From the NCBI GenBank assembly GCA_002379425.1, contig DFTH01000017.1, positions 56,312 through 97,504 on the forward strand: a stretch of DNA of 41,193 bases, given 5' to 3'. Position numbers and translations under genes: made by a program. Each line of letters opens with the position of its first letter. The stretch's first letter is position 1. The stretch is from Prevotella sp. UBA4217. Lineage in GTDB: Bacteria; Bacteroidota; Bacteroidia; Bacteroidales; Bacteroidaceae. A model generated the notes under the pieces. That model saw only the letters and a program-made list of their open reading frames with translations, was not told the origin of the DNA and searched no databases. Positions 28,076 to 38,052 of the stretch are shown here, piece after piece.

Positions 28076-28795
28076 ATGGGACAGAAAGTTAATCCAATAA
28101 GCAACCGTCTTGGTATCGTAAGAGGTTGGGATTCAAATTGGTTCGGAGGCAAGGACTTCGGAGATAACCTGGTAGAGGATCAGAAAATCCGCAAGTACCT
28201 CAACGAGCGTCTGGCAAAGGCCAGCGTTTCGAAGATAGTCATCGAGCGTACACTGAAACTGGTCACCATCACGGTTTGCACGGCTCGCCCGGGTATCGTC
28301 ATTGGTAAGGGTGGTCAGGATGTTGACAAACTGAAGGAGGAACTGAAGAAACTCTATGATAAGGAAATCCAGATTAATATCTTCGAGGTGAAGCGCCCGG
28401 AACTTGATGCTACGATTGTTGCCAACAACATCGCCCGTCAGGTAGAAGGCAAGATCGCTTACCGTCGTGCCATCAAGATGGCCATCCAGAACACGATGCG
28501 TGCTGGAGCAGAGGGTATTAAGGTACAGATTTCCGGTCGTCTGAACGGAGCAGAGATCGCCCGTAGTGAGATGCTCAAGGAAGGACGTACTCCGTTGCAT
28601 ACCTATCGTGCTGACATTGACTATTGTCATGCTGAGGCCCTGACGAAGGTCGGTCTGCTGGGCATTAAGGTCTGGATATGCCGTGGTGAGATCTACGGTG
28701 ACGTTGATCTGGCACCTAACTTCGCTCAGGAGAAGGCTGGTGGCCGTGCTAATGCTGGTGGTCGTGACAGAAAGTTCCGTAATAAGAAGAAGTAA
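28076..28795 (+). CDS. rpsC: 30S ribosomal protein S3
   Basis: S3 forms part of the mRNA entry tunnel and helicase. The 239-residue product begins [14 protein letters not shown], has the KH-domain GKGG loop ([16 protein letters not shown], residues 74-89) and the S3 C-domain ([20 protein letters not shown]). Length fits the family. Confidence 0.98.
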   Translation: MGQKVNPISNRLGIVRGWDSNWFGGKDFGDNLVEDQKIRKYLNERLAKASVSKIVIERTLKLVTITVCTARPGIVIGKGGQDVDKLKEELKKLYDKEIQINIFEVKRPELDATIVANNIARQVEGKIAYRRAIKMAIQNTMRAGAEGIKVQISGRLNGAEIARSEMLKEGRTPLHTYRADIDYCHAEALTKVGLLGIKVWICRGEIYGDVDLAPNFAQEKAGGRANAGGRDRKFRNKKK

Positions 28796-28820
28796 TAATC
28801 GTAAAAAGTAGAAACTTATT

Positions 28821-29249
28821 ATGTTACAGCCTAAAAGAGTAAAATATAGAAGACCTCAGGATGGACGTGGAAACAAAGGTAACGCCCACAGAGGTACAAC
28901 ACTGGCTTTCGGCTCGTTCGGCATCAAGACTATGGATGCCAAGTGGATCGACAGCCGTCAGATTGAGGCAGCCCGTGTTGCCATCAACCGTTATATGAAC
29001 CGTGAAGGCCAGGTATGGATTCGCATCTTCCCTGACAAACCTATCACTCGCAAGCCTGCTGACGTGCGAATGGGTAAAGGTAAGGGTGATCCCGCAGGAT
29101 GGGTTGCACCTGTTACACCAGGCCGTATCCTCTTTGAAGTAGAAGGTGTACCTTTCGATGTCGCTAAGGAGGCACTCCGCCTCGGCGCTCAGAAGTTGCC
29201 CGTGAAGACAAAGTTTGTTGTGAGACGTGATTACGATAAAAACGCTTAG
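28821..29249 (+). CDS. rplP: 50S ribosomal protein L16
   Basis: L16 stabilises the A-site tRNA. The 142-residue product has the family stretches [21 protein letters not shown] (start region), [23 protein letters not shown] (about 73-95) and the [10 protein letters not shown] region. Length fits; order S3-L16-L29 is standard. Confidence 0.97.
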   Translation: MLQPKRVKYRRPQDGRGNKGNAHRGTTLAFGSFGIKTMDAKWIDSRQIEAARVAINRYMNREGQVWIRIFPDKPITRKPADVRMGKGKGDPAGWVAPVTPGRILFEVEGVPFDVAKEALRLGAQKLPVKTKFVVRRDYDKNA

Positions 29250-29255
29250 TAGAGT

Positions 29256-29450
29256 ATGAAGATCAAGGAAGTAAGAGAACTCGAGACCAAAGATTTGGCA
29301 GAGCGCATTGAGGCAGAGGTTGCTAAATACAACCAGATGAAGTTGAACCACGCTATCACTCCTCTTGAGAACCCATCTCAGATTAAGGCCGTTCGTCGTG
29401 ATATCGCACGTATGAAAACAGAACTTCATCAGAGAGAACTTAACAAATAA
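29256..29450 (+). CDS. rpmC: 50S ribosomal protein L29
   Basis: L29 is a small two-helix protein near the tunnel exit. The 64-residue product starts [20 protein letters not shown] and contains the [17 protein letters not shown] signature. It lies six bases after rplP and two bases before rpsQ. Confidence 0.96.
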   Translation: MKIKEVRELETKDLAERIEAEVAKYNQMKLNHAITPLENPSQIKAVRRDIARMKTELHQRELNK

Positions 29451-29452
29451 CA

Positions 29453-29719
29453 ATGGTCCAGATGGAAACAAGAAATTTAAGAAAGACAAGACAGGGTGTC
29501 GTTATCAGCAACAAGATGGATAAAACCATTGTTATTGCCGCTAAGTTCAAGGAGAAGCACCCTATTTATGGTAAGTTTGTCCAGAAGACAAAGAAGTATC
29601 ACGCGCACGACGAGAAGAACGAGTGCAATGTAGGTGATACCGTGCTCATTATGGAAACCCGTCCTCTGTCAAAGACAAAGAGATGGAGATTAGTTCAAAT
29701 CGTAGAAAAAGCTAAGTAA
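29453..29719 (+). CDS. rpsQ: 30S ribosomal protein S17
   Basis: S17 binds 16S rRNA early in assembly. The product has [20 protein letters not shown] and [20 protein letters not shown] stretches, then the family ending [18 protein letters not shown]. The ATG at 29453 gives 88 residues. The ATG at 29462 (METRNL) may be the true start because related S17 proteins begin there. Confidence 0.95.
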   Translation: MVQMETRNLRKTRQGVVISNKMDKTIVIAAKFKEKHPIYGKFVQKTKKYHAHDEKNECNVGDTVLIMETRPLSKTKRWRLVQIVEKAK

Positions 29720-29721
29720 TT

Positions 29722-30087
29722 ATGATACAGACAGAATCAAGACTTACAGTTGCTGACAACAGCGGTGCACGCGAGGCTCTCTGCATCCGTGTATTGGGCG
29801 GCACGAAGCGTCGTTATGCCAGCGTAGGTGATATTATTGTCGTCTCTATCCAGAACGCGATCCCTACAAGTGACGTAAAGAAGGGTGCAGTATCTAAGGC
29901 TTTGGTTGTTCGCACAAAGAAGGAAATCCGTCGTGCAGATGGTTCATACATCCGTTTCGACGATAATGCCTGTGTACTGTTGAACAATGCTGGTGAGTTG
30001 CGCGGTAGCCGTATCTTCGGCCCCGTAGCCCGTGAACTCCGTGCTGTAAACATGAAAGTCGTTTCTTTGGCACCTGAGGTACTTTAA
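29722..30087 (+). CDS. rplN: 50S ribosomal protein L14
   Basis: L14 lies at the subunit interface. The 121-residue product starts [20 protein letters not shown] and ends with the L14 signature ([20 protein letters not shown] followed by GPVARELR). Length is exactly typical. It starts the spc segment without a new promoter that I can see. Confidence 0.98.
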   Translation: MIQTESRLTVADNSGAREALCIRVLGGTKRRYASVGDIIVVSIQNAIPTSDVKKGAVSKALVVRTKKEIRRADGSYIRFDDNACVLLNNAGELRGSRIFGPVARELRAVNMKVVSLAPEVL

Positions 30088-30107
30088 TATTAAAATTGAT
30101 ACAAGAA

Positions 30108-30425
30108 ATGGCAAAGTTCAATATTAAGAAAAACGATACAGTCATCGTCCTGACCGGTGAGGATAAGGGCAAGACTGGTAAGGTGCTGAAGGTCCTGACC
30201 GACAAGCAGCGTGCCCTTGTTGAAGGTGTTAACATGGTCAACAAGAGCGCTAAGCCAAGTGCGAAGAACCCTCAGGGCGGTTTTGTGAAGATGGAGGCTC
30301 CTATTCACATCTCGAATATTAGTTTGATTGATCCGAAGAGTGGCAAGGCTACCCGTATCGCTATCAAGCGTGAAGGCAAGAAGGTCACCCGTATCGCTAA
30401 AAAATCAGGGGAGGAGATTAAGTAA
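30108..30425 (+). CDS. rplX: 50S ribosomal protein L24
   Basis: L24 initiates 50S assembly. The 105-residue product has the KOW motif ([20 protein letters not shown], about residues 9-28) and the [17 protein letters not shown] region. ATG 30108 is chosen over an in-frame TTG at 30096. The stop TAA shares a base with the rplE ATG at 30425 (TAATG), indicating coupled translation. Confidence 0.97.
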   Translation: MAKFNIKKNDTVIVLTGEDKGKTGKVLKVLTDKQRALVEGVNMVNKSAKPSAKNPQGGFVKMEAPIHISNISLIDPKSGKATRIAIKREGKKVTRIAKKSGEEIK

Positions 30426-30982
30426 TGGCAAATACAGCACAGTTAAAGACAGAGTACAAGGAGAAGATTGCTCCTGCTCTGAAGAAGCAGTTCAACTATA
30501 CTTCAACGATGCAGATCCCCGTCCTGAAGAAGATTGTCGTCAATCAGGGCTTGGGTGATGCCACACAGGACAAGAAGATCATTGAGGTGGCCATCAACGA
30601 GATTACCGCTATTTGTGGTCAGAAAGCCGTGGCAACCTATTCCAAGAAGGATATCGCCAACTTCAAACTGCGTAAGAAGATGCCTATCGGCGTGATGGTT
30701 ACCCTGCGCCGTGAGCGTATGTATGAGTTCCTGGAGAAACTCGTCCGTATCGCCCTGCCCCGTATCCGTGACTTCAAGGGTATTGAGAGCAAGTTCGACG
30801 GACGTGGTAACTACACACTGGGTATCCAGGAGCAGATTATCTTCCCGGAGATTAATATCGATTCAGTCGATCGCATTCAGGGTATGAACATCACCTTTGT
30901 AACATCAGCCCAGACTGATGAGGAGGGATTTGCACTGCTGAAGGCTTTCGGTCTTCCTTTCAAGAACGCTAAAAACGATTAA
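30425..30982 (+). CDS. rplE: 50S ribosomal protein L5
   Basis: L5 binds 5S rRNA and contacts the P-site tRNA. The 185-residue product has [41 protein letters not shown] and the [18 protein letters not shown] stretch. Its start overlaps the rplX stop by one base. Confidence 0.98.
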   Translation: MANTAQLKTEYKEKIAPALKKQFNYTSTMQIPVLKKIVVNQGLGDATQDKKIIEVAINEITAICGQKAVATYSKKDIANFKLRKKMPIGVMVTLRRERMYEFLEKLVRIALPRIRDFKGIESKFDGRGNYTLGIQEQIIFPEINIDSVDRIQGMNITFVTSAQTDEEGFALLKAFGLPFKNAKND

Positions 30983-30987
30983 GAGAT

Positions 30988-31290
30988 ATGGCAAAAGAAT
31001 CAATGAAAGCCCGCGAGGTGAAGCGCGCCAAACTCGTAGCCCGCTATGCAGAGAAGCGTGCCGCCCTGAAGAAGGTGATTGCAACGACCGATGATCCTGC
31101 CGAGGCATACGAGGCAGCCCGTAAGTTGCAGAGCATTCCCAAGAACGCCAACCCCATCCGTCTGCACAACCGCTGCAAGATTACGGGTCGTCCAAAGGGA
31201 TATATGCGCCAGTTCGGTCTCTCCCGTATCCAGTTCCGTGAGATGGCATCAAGCGGTCTGATCCCGGGTGTGAAGAAAGCCAGTTGGTAA
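30988..31290 (+). CDS. rpsN: 30S ribosomal protein S14 (zinc-free type)
   Basis: S14 completes the 30S head. The 100-residue product is the long form without the zinc-binding CxxC pair; only one Cys remains, in [20 protein letters not shown] (residues 60-79). It starts six bases after rplE. The zinc-free form fits the same trend in L36 of this window. Confidence 0.97.
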   Translation: MAKESMKAREVKRAKLVARYAEKRAALKKVIATTDDPAEAYEAARKLQSIPKNANPIRLHNRCKITGRPKGYMRQFGLSRIQFREMASSGLIPGVKKASW

Positions 31291-31327
31291 CTCATTCCGA
31301 AGAAGAGATTTTCAATTATTTAATATT

Positions 31328-31344
31328 GTCGGGGTAGTCCCGAT
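31328..31344 (+). promoter_or_regulatory. Small hairpin ahead of rpsH
   Basis: GTCGGG (31328-31333) pairs with CCCGAT (31339-31344) over a GTAGT loop in the 73-base rpsN-rpsH gap. S8 represses spc genes by binding mRNA in E. coli; whether this hairpin is such a site is unproven. Confidence 0.3.
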
Positions 31345-31363
31345 TAATTAAAACTTATTTTTT

Positions 31364-31759
31364 ATGACAGATCCAATAGCAGATTATCTGACCAGACTCA
31401 GAAACGCCATCATGGCACATCATCGTGTCGTAGAGGTGCCTGCGTCTAACTTGAAGAAAGAGATCACCAAGATCCTCTTCGAGAAGGGTTACATCCTGAA
31501 CTACAAGTTCGTCGAGGATGGTCCTCAGGGTACAATCAAGGTGGCCCTGAAGTATGACCCCGCCACTCGTGAAAATGCCATTAAGTGCCTGAAGCGAGTT
31601 TCTACACCAGGTCTTCGCCAATATACTGGCTACAAAGACATGCCGAGAGTAATTAACGGACTGGGAATTGCAATCCTTTCCACGTCTAAAGGTGTAATGA
31701 CAGACAAAGAGGCTGCTGCCCTGAAGATTGGCGGCGAGGTGCTTTGCTATGTATATTAA
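31364..31759 (+). CDS. rpsH: 30S ribosomal protein S8
   Basis: S8 organises the 16S central domain. The 131-residue product starts MTDPIADYLTRLRNAIMAHH, and the C-terminal signature is present (GLGIAILSTSKGVMTDKEAA followed by GGEVLCYVY). Length and place are standard. Confidence 0.98.
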   Translation: MTDPIADYLTRLRNAIMAHHRVVEVPASNLKKEITKILFEKGYILNYKFVEDGPQGTIKVALKYDPATRENAIKCLKRVSTPGLRQYTGYKDMPRVINGLGIAILSTSKGVMTDKEAAALKIGGEVLCYVY

Positions 31760-31773
31760 TTGGAGGATAGTAT

Positions 31774-32343
31774 ATGTCAAGAATAGGAAAATTGCCAATT
31801 AGTATCCCCGCAGGTGTTACAGTTGCTCAGGACAAGGACGGTGTGGTAACCGTTAAGGGTCCCAAGGGAGAACTTTCACAGAAGGTTGACCCCTCTATCA
31901 AGGTGAAGATTGAGGATGGTCACATTACATTCGAGATTGATGAGAACAGCCCTGTGAATATTAAGCAGAAGCAGGCTTTCCACGGTCTCTATCGTGCGCT
32001 TGTCAACAATATGGTTGTCGGTGTGAGTGAAGGTTACAAGAAGGAGATGGAACTCGTAGGTGTTGGTTACCGTGTTTCTAATCAGGGTAACATCATTGAG
32101 TTCGCACTCGGCTATACCCATCCGATATTCATCCAACTTCCTAAGGAGGTTAAGGTTGAGACCAAGATGGAGCGTAACCAGAATCCGCAGATTATCCTGG
32201 AGTCGTGTGACAAGGCTCTGCTCGGTCTGATTTGCGCTAAAATTCGTTCTTTCCGTATGCCTGAACCTTATAAAGGAAAGGGTATTCTGTTTAAGGGTGA
32301 GGTTATCCGTCGTAAGTCGGGTAAGTCGGCATCAGCAAAGTAA
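31774..32343 (+). CDS. rplF: 50S ribosomal protein L6
   Basis: L6 lies near the GTPase centre. The 189-residue product starts MSRIGKLPISIPAGVTV, has the two L6 repeats and ends with the PEPYKGKGILFKGEVIRRK signature (about 163-181). It follows rpsH by 14 bases. Confidence 0.98.
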   Translation: MSRIGKLPISIPAGVTVAQDKDGVVTVKGPKGELSQKVDPSIKVKIEDGHITFEIDENSPVNIKQKQAFHGLYRALVNNMVVGVSEGYKKEMELVGVGYRVSNQGNIIEFALGYTHPIFIQLPKEVKVETKMERNQNPQIILESCDKALLGLICAKIRSFRMPEPYKGKGILFKGEVIRRKSGKSASAK

Positions 32344-32370
32344 TTAAGAATTAAGAATTAAGAATTAAGA
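32343..32370 (+). repeat. Four tandem ATTAAGA heptamers before rplR
   Basis: ATTAAGA is repeated four times without error (32343, 32350, 32357, 32364), ending just ahead of rplR and overlapping the rplF stop region. Perfect identity suggests recent slippage expansion. The number of copies could vary between strains. Confidence 0.8.
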
Positions 32371-32380
32371 ATTCAAGATT

Positions 32381-32725
32381 ATGACAACTAAGAAAGTAGA
32401 AAGACGAATTAAGATTAAATATAGAATTCGCAAGAGCGTGTTCGGTACTGCCGAGCGCCCCCGTCTGAGTGTGTTCCGCAGCAACAAGCAGATCTATGCT
32501 CAGGTGATTAATGATTTGGAAGGTAAAACACTTGCATCAGCATCATCTCTGGGTCTGGAGGCTATGCCGAAGATCCAGCAGGCTGAGAAGGTTGGTGAAC
32601 TGCTGGCCCAGAAGGCTCAGGAGGCAGGCGTAAAGGCTGTTGTCTTCGACCGTAACGGTTATCTGTATCACGGCCGCGTGAAGTCTCTCGCTGATGCAGC
32701 ACGTAAAGGTGGACTTAATTTCTAA
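32381..32725 (+). CDS. rplR: 50S ribosomal protein L18
   Basis: L18 delivers 5S rRNA. The 114-residue product shows [20 protein letters not shown] and the ending [20 protein letters not shown] with ARKGGLNF. It follows a perfect ATTAAGA repeat tract. Confidence 0.97.
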   Translation: MTTKKVERRIKIKYRIRKSVFGTAERPRLSVFRSNKQIYAQVINDLEGKTLASASSLGLEAMPKIQQAEKVGELLAQKAQEAGVKAVVFDRNGYLYHGRVKSLADAARKGGLNF

Positions 32726-32731
32726 ACGATT

Positions 32732-33244
32732 ATGGCAATGAACAAAGTTAAAGTAAATAGTGACGTAGAGTTGAAAGACAGACTGGTTGCCATCAACCGT
32801 GTGACGAAGGTAACCAAGGGCGGTCGCACCTTTACATTCGCAGCCATCGTGGTCGTCGGCGACGGCAATGGTATCATTGGCTGGGGTCTTGGTAAGGCAG
32901 GTGAAGTTACTGCTGCCATCGCCAAGGGTGTGGAGGCCGCCAAGAAGAATCTGGTGAAGGTTCCCGTGTTGAAGGGTACTATCCCTCACGAGATGGAGGC
33001 TCGCTACGGCGGTGCCCAGGTATTCCTGAAGCCGGCTGCTGCCGGTACTGGCCTGGTGGCTGGTGGTGCTATGCGTGCCGTACTTGAGAGTGTAGGTGTC
33101 AAGGATGTGCTTGCCAAGTCAAAGGGCTCTTCTAACCCTCATAACTTGGTTAAGGCCACCATCGTGGCACTGAGCCAGATGCGTGATGCCTTCACTGTGG
33201 CTGGTACACGCGGAATCAGTATGCAGAAAGTGTTTAACGGATAA
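32732..33244 (+). CDS. rpsE: 30S ribosomal protein S5
   Basis: S5 supports decoding accuracy and mRNA unwinding. The 170-residue product has the N-terminal double-stranded-RNA-binding-like domain ([20 protein letters not shown]) and the C-terminal S5 domain ([20 protein letters not shown]). It starts six bases after rplR. Confidence 0.98.
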   Translation: MAMNKVKVNSDVELKDRLVAINRVTKVTKGGRTFTFAAIVVVGDGNGIIGWGLGKAGEVTAAIAKGVEAAKKNLVKVPVLKGTIPHEMEARYGGAQVFLKPAAAGTGLVAGGAMRAVLESVGVKDVLAKSKGSSNPHNLVKATIVALSQMRDAFTVAGTRGISMQKVFNG

Positions 33245-33256
33245 GGAGATAAGACT

Positions 33257-33433
33257 ATGGCAACAATAAAGATTAAGCAGATTAAGAGCAAGATCGGTTA
33301 TCCGGTAGATCAGAAGCGTACGCTTCAGGCCCTTGGCCTTCATAAGATCTCCCAGGTTGTTGAGGTGGAGGACAATCCTTCTATCCGTGGTATGATCCGT
33401 AAGGTTCATCACCTGGTGACCGTCGTTGAGTAA
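33257..33433 (+). CDS. rpmD: 50S ribosomal protein L30
   Basis: L30 is a small 50S protein. This 58-residue frame ([20 protein letters not shown], then [20 protein letters not shown]) matches the family pattern and lies between rpsE and rplO, its standard place. It is short, so easily missed by length filters. It ends at TAA 33431-33433, 25 bases before rplO. Confidence 0.96.
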   Translation: MATIKIKQIKSKIGYPVDQKRTLQALGLHKISQVVEVEDNPSIRGMIRKVHHLVTVVE

Positions 33434-33458
33434 TTAACAATTTAAAGAAGAATCGATT

Positions 33459-33905
33459 ATGAAACTGAATAATTTAAAGCCGGCAGAAGGTTCTACCCAT
33501 TCACGTCGTCGTATTGGTCGCGGACCAGGTTCTGGTCTGGGCGGTACTTCTACTCGTGGACACAAGGGAGCCAAGGCCCGTTCTGGTTATAAGAAGAAGA
33601 TTGGTTTCGAAGGTGGTCAGATGCCACTCCAGCGTCGTGTGCCGAAGGGTGGCTTCAAGAACATCAACCACAAGGAGTACTTCGCAGTGAACCTCTCAAC
33701 CCTTCAGAGACTTGCTGAGGAGAAGGGTCTTGCCAAGATCGGAATAGCAGAATTTGTGGCAGCAGGCCTTACCAATGGCAAGGAACTGGTCAAGATCCTT
33801 GGCAAAGGTGAACTGAAGGCCAAGGTCGATGTAGAGGCTAATGCCTTCTCAAAGACTGCTGAAGAGGCTATTAAGGCAGTAGGTGGTAACGCAACAAAAA
33901 TCTAG
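33459..33905 (+). CDS. rplO: 50S ribosomal protein L15
   Basis: L15 is a late-assembly 50S protein with a glycine-rich N-terminal extension. The 148-residue product has MKLNNLKPAEGSTHSRRRIG, then RGPGSGLGGTSTRGHKGAKA and GQMPLQRRVPKGGFKN. It precedes secY by eight bases, as in most bacteria. Confidence 0.97.
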   Translation: MKLNNLKPAEGSTHSRRRIGRGPGSGLGGTSTRGHKGAKARSGYKKKIGFEGGQMPLQRRVPKGGFKNINHKEYFAVNLSTLQRLAEEKGLAKIGIAEFVAAGLTNGKELVKILGKGELKAKVDVEANAFSKTAEEAIKAVGGNATKI

Positions 33906-33913
33906 ACAATACA

Positions 33914-35254
33914 ATGAAGAAGTTAATAGAGACACTGAAGAACATCTGGAAGATTGAGGACTTGCGTCAGCGCATCCTTATCACGCTTCTGTTTGTGGCG
34001 ATCTATCGTTTTGGCTCTTTCGTGGTACTTCCTGGTATCAATCCGGCCATGCTTGACCAACTGCAGTCCCAGACTGCCGGGGGTCTGATGTCGCTGCTCG
34101 ATATGTTCTCCGGTGGTGCATTCTCCAACGCATCTATCTTTGCGCTTGGAATCATGCCTTACATCTCTGCTTCTATCGTAATGCAACTCCTTGCAGTCGC
34201 CGTACCATACGTGCAGAAGATGCAGCGTGAGGGTGAGAGCGGCCGTAAGAAGATCAGCATGTACACCCGTTGGCTGACAGTGGCTATCCTGCTGTTCCAG
34301 GCACCGGGTTACTTGATGAACCTGAAGATGCAGGCCGGAGCAGCCTTGGCAACGGGGATCTCTTGGTCTGTGTTCATGGTTCCGGCTGTCATCATTCTCT
34401 CCGCAGGTAGTATGTTCATTCTGTGGTTGGGTGAGCGCATTACGGATAAGGGCATAGGAAATGGTATCTCCCTGATCATTATGATCGGTATCATAGCACG
34501 TCTGCCTCAGGCATTCATCCAGGAGGTAAGTTCACGCTTCACCGCCATCACTGGAGGTGGACTTGTGATGTTCCTCGTCGAGATCATCATTCTCTATGCA
34601 GTTGTTTGCGCATCTATCCTTTTGGTGCAGGGCGTCCGCAAGGTGCCCGTGCAGTATGCCAAGCGTCTTGTAGGAAATAAGCAGGTGGGCGGTGCCCGTC
34701 AGTATATCCCCCTGAAACTGTTCGCAGCCAATGTGATGCCTATCATCTTTGCTCAGGCTCTGATGTTCATCCCGTTGACGATCGTCCAGTATTCGGCTCC
34801 CGAGAATGCCAGTTGGTTCGTACGTACGATGCTCGATCATCACAGTTGGACCTACAATATCGTTTTCGCCTTGCTGATCATCGCATTTACCTATTTCTAT
34901 ACGGCAATTACGCTCAACCCGACACAGATGGCTGAGGACATGAAGCGCAACAACGGCTTCATCCCTGGCGTTAAGCCTGGTAAGGATACGGCAGAGTACA
35001 TTGACACCGTGATGTCACGCATCACCTTGCCTGGTTCGCTGTTCATCGCCTTTATCGCAGTCATGCCGGCATTGGCAAGCCTGTTGAATGTACAAGATGC
35101 GTTTTCTCAGTTCTTCGGTGGAACATCACTGCTGATTCTTGTAGGTGTAGTGCTTGACACACTCGCACAGATAGAGAGTCACCTGTTGATGCGCCATTAT
35201 GATGGTCTGCTCAGTTCTGGTCGTATTCACGGCCGCGGTATGGCTGCATACTAA
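33914..35254 (+). CDS. secY: Preprotein translocase subunit SecY
   Basis: SecY is the protein-conducting channel of the inner membrane and partners SecE of this same window. The 446-residue product is highly hydrophobic with about ten membrane segments. Typical stretches are the plug region (GGAFSNASIFALGIMPYISA), ITDKGIGNGISLIIMIGI and the cytoplasmic loop GIRKVPVQYAKR-like sequence (VRKVPVQYAKRLVG). Length fits the family. Confidence 0.98.
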   Translation: MKKLIETLKNIWKIEDLRQRILITLLFVAIYRFGSFVVLPGINPAMLDQLQSQTAGGLMSLLDMFSGGAFSNASIFALGIMPYISASIVMQLLAVAVPYVQKMQREGESGRKKISMYTRWLTVAILLFQAPGYLMNLKMQAGAALATGISWSVFMVPAVIILSAGSMFILWLGERITDKGIGNGISLIIMIGIIARLPQAFIQEVSSRFTAITGGGLVMFLVEIIILYAVVCASILLVQGVRKVPVQYAKRLVGNKQVGGARQYIPLKLFAANVMPIIFAQALMFIPLTIVQYSAPENASWFVRTMLDHHSWTYNIVFALLIIAFTYFYTAITLNPTQMAEDMKRNNGFIPGVKPGKDTAEYIDTVMSRITLPGSLFIAFIAVMPALASLLNVQDAFSQFFGGTSLLILVGVVLDTLAQIESHLLMRHYDGLLSSGRIHGRGMAAY

Positions 35255-35260
35255 TCTTCT

Positions 35261-36061
35261 ATGAAGATATTCCTGAAGACCGAAGACGAGATTGAACTGA
35301 TGCGCCAGGCGAACCAACTTGTTGGTCATACGCTTGGTGAATTGGCAAAACATATCAAGCCTGGCATAACGACCCTCCAGTTGGACAAGATAGCCGATGA
35401 GTTCATCAGAGACCATGGTGCTGTCCCCACGTTCAAAGGGTTCCCCAATCCATATGGAGGGCCGTTTCCTGCCAGTATCTGCACGTCGGTTAACGACGTT
35501 GTCGTGCATGGCGTACCCAACGCCGAGACAGTCTTGAAGGAGGGTGACATTATCTCCATCGATTGTGGAACGCTCCTGAACGGTTTCAATGGTGACTCCT
35601 GTTACACGTTCTGTGTCGGGGAGGTATCCGACGAGGTGAAACGGCTGTTGAAGACTACCAAGGAGTCGCTGTATCTCGGTATCGAGAACGCGGTTGCCGG
35701 GCATCATCTGGGCGACATCAGCAGTGCTGTACAGGACCATTGCGAGGCACAGGGATACGGTGTAGTGCGCGAGTTGACAGGTCATGGCATAGGTCGCGAG
35801 ATGCACGAGGATCCGCAGGTGCCTAATTACGGTCGTCGTGGGAATGGTGTGATGCTGAAGGCCAGCATGTGTATCGCCATCGAACCCATGATCACCATGG
35901 GTGACCGTGCTATCTGGCTCGACGAGGATCGTTGGACGATCCGCACGCGTGACGGGAAACCGGCAGCGCATTTCGAGCATACGATAGCCATCCGCAGGGG
36001 TAAGGCAGAGATACTGTCTTCGTTCGAGGAAGCAGAGAGAGTAGAAGGAGTATTATATTAA
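35261..36061 (+). CDS. map: Methionine aminopeptidase, type I
   Basis: The enzyme removes N-terminal Met from new proteins. The 266-residue product has the five metal ligands at Asp101, Asp112, His175, Glu208 and Glu239, each exactly four residues later than in E. coli (97, 108, 171, 204, 235), and the substrate His84. No N-terminal zinc-finger extension is present. It starts six bases after secY and precedes infA, the common secY-map-infA order. Confidence 0.98.
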   Translation: MKIFLKTEDEIELMRQANQLVGHTLGELAKHIKPGITTLQLDKIADEFIRDHGAVPTFKGFPNPYGGPFPASICTSVNDVVVHGVPNAETVLKEGDIISIDCGTLLNGFNGDSCYTFCVGEVSDEVKRLLKTTKESLYLGIENAVAGHHLGDISSAVQDHCEAQGYGVVRELTGHGIGREMHEDPQVPNYGRRGNGVMLKASMCIAIEPMITMGDRAIWLDEDRWTIRTRDGKPAAHFEHTIAIRRGKAEILSSFEEAERVEGVLY

Positions 36062-36066
36062 ATTGT

Positions 36067-36285
36067 ATGGCAAAGCAATCCGCTATTGAACAGGACGGAA
36101 CGATTCTCGAGAGTCTCTCGAATGCGATGTTCCGTGTAGAACTGGAAAATGGAGTTCAGATTATTGCGCATATCTCAGGCAAGATGAGAATGCACTACAT
36201 CAAAATCCTCCCTGGCGATAAAGTCAAGGTAGAGATGAGTCCTTATGACCTGACGAAAGGTCGGATAGTATTCAGATACAAATAA
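36067..36285 (+). CDS. infA: Translation initiation factor IF-1
   Basis: IF-1 binds the 30S A site during initiation. The 72-residue single S1/OB-fold protein includes [20 protein letters not shown] (residues 20-39) and [20 protein letters not shown], then [13 protein letters not shown]. Length is exactly typical. It starts five bases after map. Confidence 0.98.
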   Translation: MAKQSAIEQDGTILESLSNAMFRVELENGVQIIAHISGKMRMHYIKILPGDKVKVEMSPYDLTKGRIVFRYK

Positions 36286-36300
36286 ACAATAGGAACAAAT

Positions 36301-36417
36301 ATGAAGACAAGAGCATCATTAAAGAAGCGCACCCCAGATTGCAAGATTGTACGCCGCAAGGGTCGTCTGTTCGTTATCAACAAGAAGAACCCCAAGTACA
36401 AGATGCGTCAGGGCTAA
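36301..36417 (+). CDS. rpmJ: 50S ribosomal protein L36 (zinc-free type)
   Basis: L36 is the smallest 50S protein, 38 residues here. The frame reads [20 protein letters not shown], then [18 protein letters not shown]. Only one of the usual zinc ligands (Cys14) remains; the others are replaced by Thr and Asn/Lys, so it should not bind zinc. This is known for Bacteroidetes L36. It lies between infA and rpsM. It is too short for most length cut-offs. Confidence 0.96.
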   Translation: MKTRASLKKRTPDCKIVRRKGRLFVINKKNPKYKMRQG

Positions 36418-36461
36418 TGTTAAATAAGCGTAAAAGATGCGGAGGTTTGAGAAAATCTTCG

Positions 36462-36469
36462 TACCTTTG
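36462..36469 (+). promoter_or_regulatory. Likely promoter element ahead of rpsM
   Basis: TACCTTTG followed by GCA matches the Bacteroidetes -7 element. No good TTTG lies about 20 bases upstream (the nearest is at 36446, too close). The gap of 107 bases between rpmJ and rpsM is the longest in this part, supporting an internal promoter for the alpha operon. Confidence 0.6.
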
Positions 36470-36524
36470 CATGCTTTTTAGCAGAATTTCGAAATTTATA
36501 GTTTTTTAATTTATCTTTTTTACA

Positions 36525-36905
36525 ATGGCAATAAGAATTGTTGGAGTAGATTTGCCCCAGAATAAGCGTGGCGAAATCGCATTGACCTATATCTATGGTA
36601 TTGGTCGAAGTAGTTCAGCAAAGATATTGGACAAGGCAGGTGTCAGCCGTGACCTGAAGGTCAGTGAGTGGAGTGACGACCAGGCAGCCAAGATCCGTGA
36701 AATCATCGGTGCTGAATTCAAGGTAGAAGGTGATCTCCGCAGTGAGATCCAGTTGAACATCAAGCGACTGATGGATATTGGTTGCTATCGTGGCGTACGT
36801 CACCGTAATGGTCTTCCCGTTCGCGGTCAGAGCACCAAGAATAATGCTCGTACCCGTAAGGGAAAGAAGAAGACTGTTGCCAACAAGAAGAAGGCTACGA
36901 AGTAA
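36525..36905 (+). CDS. rpsM: 30S ribosomal protein S13
   Basis: S13 contacts the P-site tRNA and the 50S subunit. The 126-residue product starts [20 protein letters not shown] and carries the [20 protein letters not shown] signature plus a lysine-rich tail. It begins the alpha segment behind an internal promoter. Confidence 0.98.
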   Translation: MAIRIVGVDLPQNKRGEIALTYIYGIGRSSSAKILDKAGVSRDLKVSEWSDDQAAKIREIIGAEFKVEGDLRSEIQLNIKRLMDIGCYRGVRHRNGLPVRGQSTKNNARTRKGKKKTVANKKKATK

Positions 36906-36945
36906 TTCTACATTAAACATTAACATTTAAAGATTAAGAAGAATT

Positions 36946-37335
36946 ATGGCAAAGAAGACAGTCACTTCCAAGAAGAGAAACGTGAGGGTAAATGCCATCG
37001 GCCAACTCCACGTTCACAGTTCTTTCAATAATATCATTGTGTCCCTGGCAAACGATGAGGGACAGGTTATCTCATGGTCATCCGCTGGTAAGATGGGTTT
37101 CCGTGGCTCTAAGAAGAATACCCCGTATGCTGCCCAGATGGCGGCTGAAGATTGTGCCAAGGTGGCTTACGATCTGGGTCTGCGCAAGGTGAAGGCCTAC
37201 GTGAAGGGTCCCGGCAATGGTCGTGAATCCGCTATCCGTGCCATCCATGGCGCAGGTATTGAGGTAATGGAGATCGTCGATGTTACGCCGCTGCCGCATA
37301 ACGGCTGCCGCCCCCCGAAGCGTCGTCGCGTCTAA
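36946..37335 (+). CDS. rpsK: 30S ribosomal protein S11
   Basis: S11 lies on the platform near the Shine-Dalgarno helix. The 129-residue product has [20 protein letters not shown] and ends with the S11 signature [17 protein letters not shown] (residues 113-129). It follows rpsM by 40 bases. Confidence 0.98.
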   Translation: MAKKTVTSKKRNVRVNAIGQLHVHSSFNNIIVSLANDEGQVISWSSAGKMGFRGSKKNTPYAAQMAAEDCAKVAYDLGLRKVKAYVKGPGNGRESAIRAIHGAGIEVMEIVDVTPLPHNGCRPPKRRRV

Positions 37336-37385
37336 AAAATTGAAAAATTGAATTTTAACAGGAAGTTGTTTGAGTGAAGGAAGAC

Positions 37386-37415
37386 TTCAATTCTTCCATC
37401 TTTCAATTCTTCCAT
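37386..37415 (+). repeat. Two 14-base direct repeats in the rpsK-rpsD spacer
   Basis: TTCAATTCTTCCAT occurs at 37386-37399 and 37402-37415. It is the complement-like counterpart of the AATTGAA words seen in other spacers. No function is evident. Confidence 0.55.
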
Positions 37416-37429
37416 TTTTAAAAAAGATT

Positions 37430-38038
37430 ATGGCAAGATATTTAGGACCGAAATCAAAAGTTGCCCGCCGATTTGGAGAAGCCATTTTCGGACCGGACAA
37501 AGTTTTGTCCCGTAGGAACTTCCCCCCGGGACAGCATGGCAATAACCGTCGTCGCAAGATGTCGGAGTATGCAGTCATGCTGGCAGAGAAGCAGAAGGCA
37601 AAGTACACATACGGTGTACTTGAGCGCCAGTTCCGTAACATGTTTGAGAAGGCCGCAAAGGCCGACGGTATCACCGGTGAGGTGCTCCTCCAGTTGCTGG
37701 AGAGCCGACTCGACAACGTCGTGTTCCGTCTGGGTATTGCTCCTACCCGCGCTGCTGCGCGTCAACTCGTGGGCCACAAGCACATCACGGTTGATGGTCA
37801 GGTAGTTAATATCCCTTCTTATAGTGTGAAACCCGGTCAGGTCATCGCCGTTCGTGAGAAGTCAAAGTCTCTCGAGGTGATTGAGGCTGCCCTTGCTGGA
37901 TTTAATCACAGCAAGTACCCCTGGATCGAGTGGGATGAGAACGCCAAGGCTGGCAAGTTCCTGCACAAGCCCGAGCGTGCCGACATTCCCGAGAACATTA
38001 AGGAACAGTTAATCGTTGAGTTGTACTCTAAGAACTAA
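37430..38038 (+). CDS. rpsD: 30S ribosomal protein S4
   Basis: S4 starts 30S assembly and in E. coli represses the alpha operon. The 202-residue product starts [20 protein letters not shown]; the S4 RNA-binding domain lies around [20 protein letters not shown] (about 96-115). The N-terminal region lacks a zinc knuckle. ATG 37430 is chosen; an upstream start at 37370 adds a non-homologous leader through the repeat spacer. Confidence 0.97.
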   Translation: MARYLGPKSKVARRFGEAIFGPDKVLSRRNFPPGQHGNNRRRKMSEYAVMLAEKQKAKYTYGVLERQFRNMFEKAAKADGITGEVLLQLLESRLDNVVFRLGIAPTRAAARQLVGHKHITVDGQVVNIPSYSVKPGQVIAVREKSKSLEVIEAALAGFNHSKYPWIEWDENAKAGKFLHKPERADIPENIKEQLIVELYSKN

Positions 38039-38052
38039 AATCATTAAAATTA

